Source: UBA5738 sp049641805 (GTDB taxonomy: Bacteria; Patescibacteriota; Minisyncoccia; Minisyncoccales; UBA5738). From it: 24,685 nucleotides of DNA. The first letter of the stretch is position 1. Every line of letters starts with the position of its first letter. The translations under genes were made by a program, and so were the position numbers. This document shows, piece after piece, positions 7,907-14,795 of this stretch. The DNA lies in NCBI GenBank assembly GCA_049641805.1, contig JBARNX010000030.1, positions 1-24,685 on the forward strand, in the 5' to 3' direction. Below the pieces are notes generated by a model, which did no database searches, was not told where the DNA came from, and was given only the letters and a program-made list of their open reading frames with translations.

Positions 7907-7973
7907 TGAAACACGATAGAAATAAATGGAAACTCAGTTGAAATATATTGTGGAATACAATACAAAACTCCAA

Positions 7974-8381
7974 TTATTCTTTTCTTTTAGAATTGTATGT
8001 CGAAGAGATGAAATTATTTAGCTTAATCGACAAGTTTTTACTAATTATTTTAAGTTCAGTGTAATTCTTATTATCAATTAATTTTCTCTCAATTAGAAGT
8101 TCCAGCCAATGATCGGCACATTCGCTTAGGGAAGCTCTGCTATTATAATAGAACTTGATTTTGTCCAAATAATGAAACCGGCTATAACCCTCAACGATAT
8201 TTGCGCCAACGGAATCTGCCGAACGGATAAATTGATCGCCAATAATCTTTTTATCTTGCCAAGTCAATGAATTATACACACACCAACTCAGTCTTGATAG
8301 CTGGCGCGACAATTGATACACATCCAATTTATCAATGGTTATGTAACTTTTATTTTCTATTGTATTTCTATTGTATTTCAA
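7974..8381 (-). CDS. diverged four-helix-bundle (S23-family) protein
   Basis: Residues 40-70 (TWQDKKIIGDQFIRSADSVGANIVEGYSRF) carry the hallmark QxxRSADSVGANIVEG helix of the S23-type family, followed by KIKFYYNSRASLSECADHWLELL and a C-terminal helix. 135 residues if the TTG at 8381 is the start; no in-frame ATG exists, so the exact start is uncertain. The first codons coincide with a short tandem repeat (ATTGTATTTCT units at 8359-8379). It begins 15 nt after dnaB, so co-transcription with dnaB is likely. Confidence 0.8.
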   Translation of the reverse strand: MKYNRNTIENKSYITIDKLDVYQLSRQLSRLSWCVYNSLTWQDKKIIGDQFIRSADSVGANIVEGYSRFHYLDKIKFYYNSRASLSECADHWLELLIERKLIDNKNYTELKIISKNLSIKLNNFISSTYNSKRKE

Positions 8382-8396
8382 TAGTATATCGGAAAT

Positions 8397-9743
8397 CTAC
8401 TGGTCTTGATATTCATATCCCTCGGTGTGATTTTTAAAACAAACGGTGCGGTCATCGAAGTGCAAGAGCTGTTTGCCCACCGGGCCGTTGCGGTGTTTGG
8501 CGATGATGATTTCGGCCACGCCTTTTTGTTCAGAATTTTCGCGGTAGCGGTCTTCACGATAAATAAACATCACCACATCCGCATCCTGTTCAATAGCGCC
8601 GGATTCGCGGAGATCGGATAGTTTGGGAATCGGCGGGATGCGCTGTTCCACGGCGCGAGAGAGCTGGGATAGGACAAGGACGGGAATATTAAGTTCGCGC
8701 GCCAAGCCTTTTAAGGCACGGGAATTTTCCGACACCTGCTGAACCGGACTGGCCATGCGGTTTAACGGTTCCATCAACTGCAAGTAGTCAATCACCAGCA
8801 AACCGAGTCCGCTCTCGGCTTGCAGTCTTCGCGACAAGGCCTTCATTTGCAGAACCGACGGGGAGCCGACATCGTCAATATACAGCGGCATTTCGGATAA
8901 AATCGACAGCGCGCGCTGGATATTTTCAAAATCCTCGGTTTGCAATTTTCCCGTGCGGATTTTCCAAAGATCAACGCCCGAATAAGCTGAAATCAAACGA
9001 TCAACCATCTGGTCTTTTGACATTTCCAGGGAAAACACGCCCACCGGAATTTTTTCGTTATAAGCGATATTGGCCGCGATATTCAACGCCAGAGTTGATT
9101 TACCCAGAGATGGCCGGGCGGCCAGAATTACCAAATCAGATTTCTGGAGTCCGGAAAGCATTTTGTCAAGATCGGCAAAACCCGTGGGTACGCCGCGCGT
9201 ACCAGTGCCTTGCGACAGCATTTCAATGCGGTCAAACGCCGCGCCCAAGGTGTCTTTTACAATGGTGAAGTTCTGGCTCACGCCTTTCTGGGCGATATTG
9301 AAAATTTTCTTTTCCGCGTCATCAAGAACCGCTTCCAGATCGTCGCTTTCGTTGTAACCCAGCATTTCAATTTCCTGCGACACCGAAATCAAATCGCGCA
9401 ACACCCGTTTGTGCCGCACGATACGCGCATAGGACGCCACATGGCCGGAGCTTGGCACCAGATTGACCAGTTCGGTCAAATACGCATTACCCCCCACGGC
9501 TTCCAATTCATTTTTATCCTTCAATCGGTTTGAAACCGAAAGAAAATCAATCGGATCTCCTTTTTCAAACAACTCGCGGCAAACCGCGTAAATTTCCTTG
9601 TGGTTATGTTTATAAAAATCATCCGGCGACAAAACATCAGCCACCTTCATCATGGCCGACCGATCCAGCATCAAACAGCCCAAAACCGACTGCTCGATCT
9701 CCAAGCTTTGCGGTGGAATTTTCCCGGGAATGTTAGTAGCCAT
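8397..9743 (-). CDS. dnaB: replicative DNA helicase DnaB
   Basis: DnaB is the hexameric 5'-3' helicase of the replication fork. 448 residues from ATG 9743 (MATNIPGKIPPQSLEIEQSVLG is a typical DnaB N-terminus). Motifs: N-terminal domain to about 150, Walker A ARPSLGKST (209-217, with S-L in place of the common G-M), GVFSLEMS (235-242), Walker B LLVIDYLQLM (315-324), LSQLSR (358-363), and C-terminal FIYREDRY and IIAKHRNGP. The frame stays open 69 codons upstream, but that part translates the palindromic repeat at 9745-9784 and is rejected. The repeat directly abuts the start codon. Confidence 0.97.
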   Translation of the reverse strand: MATNIPGKIPPQSLEIEQSVLGCLMLDRSAMMKVADVLSPDDFYKHNHKEIYAVCRELFEKGDPIDFLSVSNRLKDKNELEAVGGNAYLTELVNLVPSSGHVASYARIVRHKRVLRDLISVSQEIEMLGYNESDDLEAVLDDAEKKIFNIAQKGVSQNFTIVKDTLGAAFDRIEMLSQGTGTRGVPTGFADLDKMLSGLQKSDLVILAARPSLGKSTLALNIAANIAYNEKIPVGVFSLEMSKDQMVDRLISAYSGVDLWKIRTGKLQTEDFENIQRALSILSEMPLYIDDVGSPSVLQMKALSRRLQAESGLGLLVIDYLQLMEPLNRMASPVQQVSENSRALKGLARELNIPVLVLSQLSRAVEQRIPPIPKLSDLRESGAIEQDADVVMFIYREDRYRENSEQKGVAEIIIAKHRNGPVGKQLLHFDDRTVCFKNHTEGYEYQDQ

Positions 9744-9744
9744 A

Positions 9745-9784
9745 AAGGGTCTATCCCTTGTGTAATCGCAAGGGTTAGACCCTT
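9745..9784 (-). repeat. GGGTCTA palindromic repeat, copy C, abutting dnaB start
   Basis: 40-bp near-perfect palindrome, arms AAGGGTCTA-T-CCCTTG and CAAGGG-T-TAGACCCTT. It begins one base upstream of the dnaB ATG, so a hairpin in the dnaB mRNA would touch the start codon. About 20 nt of further similarity to copy A (AAAGAATT-C-G) follows it. Confidence 0.8.
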
Positions 9785-9913
9785 GCAACAAAGAATTCGT
9801 GATTATCCCTAATCCTACCAAAGCCAAAAAATAAATACAATCTTGACAGCCGTTGATCGCATTTAACCCGTAGGGGCGGGTTTTATGCCCGCCCGCATTT
9901 GAGCCCGCATTCA
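9785..9913. other. intergenic region between dnaB and the 9996 gene
   Basis: Holds the divergent upstream regions of dnaB and the 9996 gene. On the minus strand TTTGGTAGGAT (around 9813-9823) resembles the -10 regions at 14185 and 14737. It also contains the palindrome at 9874-9894. No gene seen. Confidence 0.5.
9874..9894. repeat. GGGCGGG palindrome
   Basis: GGGCGGG (9874-9880) and CCCGCCC (9888-9894) with a 7-nt loop TTTTATG, preceded by CCCGTAG. Short palindromes of this TAGGGGCGGG type are dispersed in many bacterial genomes. Confidence 0.6.
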
Positions 9914-9941
9914 TTGACAGGCGCAAAATTTCGGTTAAGAT
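9914..9941 (+). promoter_or_regulatory. predicted promoter of the 9996 gene
   Basis: TTGACA (9914-9919), 16-nt spacer, TAAGAT (9936-9941). Predicted leader about 48 nt. Confidence 0.55.
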
Positions 9942-9995
9942 GGGACACAAGCTGTTTAAGTTTTGAATATACTGAGAAAAAAGGAGGATATGGAA

Positions 9996-10502
9996 ATGAA
10001 TTTAGGCATGGATAAAAAAGTATCGCCGGAAGAATTAATTGCTGAAATTACTAAATTTAAAATTGATTTTAGCAAAGATTGTATGGATTGCCTGGCATCA
10101 ATATACCTCTTGATGCTGATATATTTAATCGAATACTTTCACAAGGTTGCGAAATTTTCATACAAACCATTGGTCGATACATTGAAATCTAATGCGTCGA
10201 ATGAAATTGGAACATTGGAAATCAATAAAAAATCAAACACCGCAAAATATACAATATTTCTCGGAACCAATCCAAGAAAAAAAATTGAACAATTGAAAGA
10301 AATTTATTCAGTCTCTCAAGCAATGGCGATTTTGATCGGCGCGGTGGAACTCTTGGAACAAAACATCCAAAAAGAAGAGAAAACTGCAAACTTTTCGCCC
10401 GCGGTTGCAGAACTATTGACGCACAGAGATGAAAATCGCTTGTCGATCCAGGATGTGATTGACGCAATCAACAATCGAACCATCGAAGTCGGCATAACAT
10501 AA
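9996..10502 (+). CDS. conserved-looking protein of unknown function, 168 residues
   Basis: The ATG at 9996 is chosen because AAGGAGG (9981-9987) lies 8 nt upstream; the in-frame ATG 9990 is only 2 nt from it. The product has a Cys pair CMDC (about 24-27), a hydrophobic stretch LASIYLLMLIYLIEYF (about 28-43) that may be a buried or membrane helix, a basic middle with TIFLGTNPRKKIEQLKEI, and an acidic C-terminal half. No family recognised. The gene has its own promoter, one of the three strong SD motifs of the window and a terminator overlapping its stop codon, so it is a single-gene unit. Function unknown. Confidence 0.75.
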   Translation: MNLGMDKKVSPEELIAEITKFKIDFSKDCMDCLASIYLLMLIYLIEYFHKVAKFSYKPLVDTLKSNASNEIGTLEINKKSNTAKYTIFLGTNPRKKIEQLKEIYSVSQAMAILIGAVELLEQNIQKEEKTANFSPAVAELLTHRDENRLSIQDVIDAINNRTIEVGIT

Positions 10503-10520
10503 ATTGCCGACACTTTTTTT
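10488..10520 (+). terminator. terminator overlapping the stop codon of the 9996 gene
   Basis: GTCGGCA (10488-10494) pairs with TGCCGAC (10505-10511) around a 10-nt loop that contains the stop codon, followed by ACTTTTTTT. Confidence 0.75.
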
Positions 10521-10552
10521 ACAAAAACACAAATTTCAGAATGCAGTTTGGC

Positions 10553-10623
10553 GAGGTCGCACCCCTGCTTCGCTAAAGCTATCCCTCGGAAATACTCGGG
10601 ACAAGCAACAGGGGAACGACCTC
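10553..10623. repeat. 71-bp branched palindrome
   Basis: Outer arms GAGGTCG (10553-10559) / CGACCTC (10617-10623) and CCCCTG (10562-10567) / CAGGGG (10609-10614). Inside are two small hairpins, GCTT-CGCTA-AAGC and TCCC...GGGA, giving a three-way-junction shape. CCTGCTTCGCTAAAGCT matches the reverse complement of 13757-13779 with one change. Confidence 0.65.
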
Positions 10624-10656
10624 AAATACGGATACAAAAATCAATAAACCGCGCAG

Positions 10657-10684
10657 TTGACAAAAGCGTTTTAATGTCAATAAT
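10657..10684 (+). promoter_or_regulatory. predicted promoter with leaderless start
   Basis: TTGACA (10657-10662), 16-nt spacer, AATAAT (10679-10684). ATG 10691 lies 6 nt after the -10 box, where transcription should begin. Confidence 0.6.
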
Positions 10685-10690
10685 TGAAGT

Positions 10691-10975
10691 ATGGAATACA
10701 AGTTGCCGTCAAAATTGAAAATGCACGGATTGGTTGTCGCCGGGGAAAAAATTTACAAGCGGATAAAATCGCGATACGAGCCCAAATTCAATGGGAAAGT
10801 TTTGGCGATTGAACCGCAAAGCGAAAAGGTGTATTTGGGCGAAACACCGCTCGAAGCGATGATGCTGGCGAAAAAGAACCAACCCGACAAAATGTTTTAC
10901 ATTACGCGGATCGGTTTTGACGCGGTTTATTCAATGGGCGGGATAATGCAGGGAGAAATCAATTCAAAAATTTGA
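10691..10975 (+). CDS. small protein partnered with an aspartic protease (DUF5678-like)
   Basis: 94 residues: a basic N-terminal part (PSKLKMHGLVVAGEKIYKRI), then FNGKVLAIEPQSEKVYLGET (about 33-52), a helix PLEAMMLAKKNQPDKMF and FYITRIGFDAVYSMGG. The pattern 'GK+lAI, G.T..EA...A....P...fy..RiG' recalls DUF5678-type small proteins, recognised from memory with moderate confidence. It lies 9 nt before a retropepsin-like gene, and such pairs are thought to act together, though the function of the pair is not known to me. No signal peptide or membrane helix. Confidence 0.7.
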   Translation: MEYKLPSKLKMHGLVVAGEKIYKRIKSRYEPKFNGKVLAIEPQSEKVYLGETPLEAMMLAKKNQPDKMFYITRIGFDAVYSMGGIMQGEINSKI

Positions 10976-10984
10976 ATATTTTTT

Positions 10985-11350
10985 ATGAAGGGATTATTTG
11001 TTGATGATTTTCCCGCAATTAAAATCGTTATTGGCTGGAAACAAAAAACATTGACGCCGATTATGGTTTTGGACACCGGATTTAACGGCGATTTGCAAAT
11101 AACCCCGGCAATGGCGCAACAATTGGAACTGGAAATAGCCGGACAAATAAAATCAAAAATCGCCAGCGGACAAAATGTCGAATTTCCAATGGCATACGCG
11201 ATTTCGGCATTTGAAAATTCATCGGAATATGTTGATGTGCTGATATCCGACAACCCGCCGCTGATCGGAATGGGATTTTTGAAAAAATTCGGTTGCAAAG
11301 CGATCATTGATTGCAAAAACAAAAATTTCATTTTAAAAAAGAGCAAATAA
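10985..11350 (+). CDS. retropepsin-like (clan AA) aspartic protease
   Basis: 121 residues with a single catalytic D-T-G motif in MVLDTGFNGDLQIT (D30-T31-G32), then a helix AMAQQLELEI and a second psi-loop-like segment PLIGMGFLKKFG (about 91-102) as in clan AA proteases. One DTG per chain means it would act as a homodimer, like retroviral protease. No signal peptide, so cytoplasmic. Second gene of a two-gene unit with the 10691 small protein and followed directly by a terminator. Substrate unknown; the upstream partner is the obvious candidate, by inference only. Confidence 0.85.
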   Translation: MKGLFVDDFPAIKIVIGWKQKTLTPIMVLDTGFNGDLQITPAMAQQLELEIAGQIKSKIASGQNVEFPMAYAISAFENSSEYVDVLISDNPPLIGMGFLKKFGCKAIIDCKNKNFILKKSK

Positions 11351-11352
11351 CC

Positions 11353-11393
11353 AAAAATTGCCAGCACAATATAAATTGCCGGCAATTTTTTTT
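11353..11393 (+). terminator. terminator of the protease unit
   Basis: AAAATTGCC-A-GC (11354-11365) pairs with GC-C-GGCAATTTT (11378-11389), one A/C mismatch, then TTTT. A 12-nt loop. Confidence 0.75.
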
Positions 11394-11412
11394 AAAAATT
11401 ACGAATGCGACA

Positions 11413-11438
11413 TACGGGCGAATGATTATTCGCCCGTA
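11413..11438. repeat. TACGGGCGAAT palindrome
   Basis: Perfect 11-bp arms TACGGGCGAAT (11413-11423) and ATTCGCCCGTA (11428-11438) around GATT. Related in style to the GGGCGGG palindrome at 9874. Confidence 0.75.
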
Positions 11439-11462
11439 CAGGTGCAAATGCAAATTCAACCT

Positions 11463-11490
11463 TTGACACGGACAGGGGATATAATAGAAT
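11463..11490 (+). promoter_or_regulatory. possible distal promoter
   Basis: TTGACA (11463-11468), 16-nt spacer, TAGAAT (11485-11490). Would give a leader of about 130 nt for the 11629 gene or a small RNA. Confidence 0.4.
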
Positions 11491-11570
11491 TAAACAAATT
11501 AATTTTTCCTTTCAAATTTCTTCAAATAATTGGAAAGATTAAACGGAAAAACGAAAAACTTGCCAATGCC

Positions 11571-11599
11571 TTGACATTGGTTTTAAAAAACGCTAAACT
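11571..11599 (+). promoter_or_regulatory. predicted promoter of the Cys-rich mini-gene
   Basis: TTGACA (11571-11576), 17-nt spacer, TAAACT (11594-11599). Leader about 23 nt. Confidence 0.65.
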
Positions 11600-11628
11600 G
11601 TCATTGTTGCGAAGTTAATTACAAAATT

Positions 11629-11724
11629 ATGGCCGATAAAAAATCCGCCAAAAAAGTTAGCAAAAAGAAAGCCGCGCCCAAAACTTGCACCTGCTCTTGC
11701 AATTGCTGCCCGAGCAACAAGTAA
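11629..11724 (+). CDS. 31-residue Lys-rich protein with a Cys cluster
   Basis: ATG 11629 to TAA 11722-11724. The first 18 residues are almost only K, A, S and V (MADKKSAKKVSKKKAAPK) and the tail is T-C-T-C-S-C-N-C-C-P-S-N-K: five cysteines in eight residues. The basic arm would suit nucleic-acid or membrane-phosphate contact, the Cys cluster metal binding as in metallothioneins, or a lipid or thiol role. Family not recognised. Evidence that it is real: a consensus promoter 30 nt upstream, clean codon pattern without rare codons, and a strong terminator 27 nt downstream. It lies just upstream of the 16S rRNA region. No SD motif. Confidence 0.7.
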   Translation: MADKKSAKKVSKKKAAPKTCTCSCNCCPSNK

Positions 11725-11750
11725 GAAATTAGCGACGGTTGAAAGCAAGA

Positions 11751-11786
11751 AAAAAATCATAAGATATTATGACTGTATGATTTTTT
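11751..11786. terminator. bidirectional terminator after the mini-gene
   Basis: Perfect 11-bp stem AAAAAATCATA (11751-11761) / TATGATTTTTT (11776-11786), then GTTTG. Confidence 0.8.
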
Positions 11787-11991
11787 GTTTGTTTTTAACA
11801 AGCAGTTAGAATTGTCGAGGGGTGACCGAGCGCGAGCGAGGAAATCCCGAGGCGAGTACGCCGAGGGGCAAGAACTTCTAAAATTAAATAGCGAAATATT
11901 TTCAATTTTCCACGGAAATATTTCGTGAGCCAAAGCAGTATGCGCTTTAACAAAGCATACAAAGTGCGTAAATTAAAACACGCACTAAAAG
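11787..11991 (+). other. structured leader region upstream of 16S rRNA
   Basis: A GC-rich folded block (about 11807-11880, closed by TTAGAA and TTCTAA) is followed by three hairpins: CGAAATATTT/AAATATTTCG (11892-11901/11916-11925), GTATGC/GCATAC (11938-11943/11955-11960) and AGTGCGT/ACGCACT (11963-11969/11980-11986). A weak promoter TTGTTT-16-TAGAAT lies at 11785-11812. No gene seen. Confidence 0.55.
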
Positions 11992-12015
11992 AATTTTTTG
12001 AAGTTGTCTTGGACT
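11992..12015 (+). other. 5' arm of the pre-16S processing stem
   Basis: 24 nt that pair without gaps with 13725-13748 (22 Watson-Crick pairs and two G-U pairs), bracketing the 16S gene as an RNase III stalk does. Confidence 0.85.
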
Positions 12016-12017
12016 CA

Positions 12018-13631
<1,614 letters not shown>

Positions 13632-13803
13632 ACATTTTTGAGTGTCGGCTTTTGTCGAGGGATGAGAATTCTTCTCTTGACACCAAGACGCTTATCGGTT
13701 CGTCTCTAATAAACCGATTTCGAAAGTCCAAGACAGCTTCAAGAAATTGTTCACTCCTGCGAAGCTTCAGCGAAGCAGGACTGGCTCAATCACAGTGGAA
13801 ATC
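13632..13803 (+). other. 16S trailer with 3' arm of processing stem
   Basis: Contains hairpins TGTCGAG...CTCTTGACA (about 13652-13684) and ATCGGTT...AACCGAT (13694-13718), the 3' arm of the processing stem (13725-13748), and a TCCTGC/GCAGGA palindrome (13755-13780). No CCTCC occurs in it and no protein gene is credible. Confidence 0.75.
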
Positions 13804-13827
13804 AAAGCACCCGCAAAGGTGTTTTTT
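13804..13827 (+). terminator. terminator of the 16S transcript
   Basis: AAAGCACC (13804-13811) with GGTGTTTT (13818-13825), loop CGCAAA, within a run of T. Part of a 49-bp module repeated at 14672-14720. Confidence 0.75.
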
Positions 13828-13838
13828 GCGTTAAAAAT

Positions 13839-13867
13839 TTGACATTATAAAATTATTATTCTAAAAT
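13839..13867 (+). promoter_or_regulatory. promoter of the 13886 gene
   Basis: TTGACA (13839-13844), 17-nt spacer, TAAAAT (13862-13867). The predicted transcript start falls at the GGAGGG motif. Confidence 0.75.
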
Positions 13868-13885
13868 TACCTTGGAGGGTTTAAA

Positions 13886-14071
13886 TTGAACAAAAACACT
13901 AGAACCGCTTTGGGGTCAGCCGTATTCACACTATTGATCTTTATTATTTTTTGGCAATCCCCATTAGGGATAATCGGAACCATGGGTGTTATGATAATCA
14001 TGGTAATCCGATCCATTGAAGGAAATGCAACATCTATAGAGAATACGATATTAAGGTTAATAGCAGGTTAA
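13886..14071 (+). CDS. small two-helix membrane protein, 61 residues
   Basis: Translation most likely starts at TTG 13886, 6 nt after GGAGGG (13874-13879). The product MNKNTRTALGSAVFTLLIFI... has two hydrophobic helices (about 9-24 and 27-43) with a short turn QSPLG, and an amphipathic tail SIEGNATSIENTILRLIAG. No known family recognised. It is one of three SD-bearing genes. It sits between the 16S unit and hicBA, in a stretch that shows duplicated promoter and terminator modules, which may mean accessory DNA. Confidence 0.65.
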   Translation: MNKNTRTALGSAVFTLLIFIIFWQSPLGIIGTMGVMIIMVIRSIEGNATSIENTILRLIAG

Positions 14072-14162
14072 CACGCTTATTAATCTTCTTTTTTTATACA
14101 AAACCATCGTCTTACAAAATTAGCCATGGCTGAAAAAGTCAGCAAGTTAAAAATATGAAAAA

Positions 14163-14190
14163 TTGACGGAAAATTGGATTTTGATAGGAT
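14163..14190 (+). promoter_or_regulatory. promoter of hicBA
   Basis: TTGACG (14163-14168), 16-nt spacer, TAGGAT (14185-14190). Very similar over about 40 nt to the promoter at 14715-14742. Leader about 13 nt. Confidence 0.6.
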
Positions 14191-14209
14191 AGAAATATAA
14201 ATCAAAAAC

Positions 14210-14443
14210 ATGGAAAAGACATTACATTACAATATAATTTTACGGCCGGAACCAAAAGGCGGATTCACGGTGATGGTGCCAGCGTTGCCCGGTTGCATTT
14301 CGTTTGGCAAAAATCTGGTTGAAGCCAAAAAAATGGCCAAAGATGCGATTGAGGCATACATCGCCAGCTTAAAAAAACACAACGAACCGATTCCCACCAG
14401 CGAGGGCGACTTGGTTTCAACATTAGACATAGTATATGTCTAA
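14210..14443 (+). CDS. hicB: HicB-like antitoxin
   Basis: 77 residues with the partial RNase H fold of HicB: YNIILRPEPKGGFTVMVPALPGCISFGKNLVEAKKMAKDAIEAYI is the canonical order (strand, ExxGGFxVxxPxLPGCxxxGxxxxEAxxxAxxAI). HicB binds and neutralises HicA and usually autoregulates. This is the short form without a C-terminal DNA-binding domain. It overlaps hicA by 8 nt, so the two are translationally coupled. The antitoxin gene comes first here, unlike E. coli hicAB. No SD. Confidence 0.92.
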   Translation: MEKTLHYNIILRPEPKGGFTVMVPALPGCISFGKNLVEAKKMAKDAIEAYIASLKKHNEPIPTSEGDLVSTLDIVYV

Positions 14444-14666
14444 ACTACCAACAATCACTCCTAAAAAATTAATAAAAATCTTTGAACAGCTCGGCTTCCA
14501 AATTGACCACATTTCCGGAAGCCATTTTGTTTTATATCGCGCCACCGATAAAAAACGCGTTACTATTCCCAGTCACGCCAAGGATTTGCCCAAAGGAACA
14601 TTACTGGCAATCTTGCGCCAAGCTGAAATTGACAAAAACCAATTATCCGATTTGCTCAACAACTAA
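14436..14666 (+). CDS. hicA: HicA-like mRNA interferase toxin
   Basis: 76 residues with the dsRBD-like fold of HicA: a helix TPKKLIKIFEQLGFQID, the active-site motif SGSHFVL (H30), and VTIPSHAKDLPKGTLLAILRQAEI. HicA cuts mRNA and tmRNA. The catalytic histidine is present, so the toxin is probably active. Start ATG 14436 lies inside hicB. It ends 15 nt before a GNRA-loop terminator. Confidence 0.93.
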   Translation: MSKLPTITPKKLIKIFEQLGFQIDHISGSHFVLYRATDKKRVTIPSHAKDLPKGTLLAILRQAEIDKNQLSDLLNN

Positions 14667-14680
14667 AAAAATTGGAAATC

Positions 14681-14703
14681 AAAGCACCCGCAAGGGTGTT
14701 TTT
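14681..14703 (+). terminator. terminator of hicBA
   Basis: AAAGCACCC (14681-14689), GCAA tetraloop, GGGTGTTTTT. Second copy of the module at 13796-13844. Confidence 0.85.
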
Positions 14704-14714
14704 GCGTTAAAAAA

Positions 14715-14742
14715 TTGACGGAAAGCAGGGTTTTGGTAGGAT
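14715..14742 (+). promoter_or_regulatory. promoter of the 14796-16129 unit
   Basis: TTGACG (14715-14720), 16-nt spacer, TAGGAT (14737-14742); same spacing and flanks as the hicBA promoter. Leader about 47 nt. Confidence 0.6.
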
Positions 14743-14795
14743 GGAAATACAAGGTAAAATTAAAATTTAGAATTCAATCATAAATTACACAAAAA

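Larger units (their letters stand above)
11394..11628. other. intergenic region before the Cys-rich mini-gene
   Basis: Contains a palindrome (11413-11438) and two candidate promoters (11463-11490 and 11571-11599). An 86-codon frame at 11358-11618 runs through the terminator and the palindrome and is not considered real. Confidence 0.6.

Noticed and set aside
9744..9950. 69-codon N-terminal extension of DnaB
   Set aside because: It translates the dispersed palindromic repeat and intergenic DNA; a typical DnaB N-terminus begins at 9743.
11358..11618. 86-codon frame after the protease gene
   Set aside because: It consists of a terminator, a palindrome and promoter sequence; no protein-like pattern.
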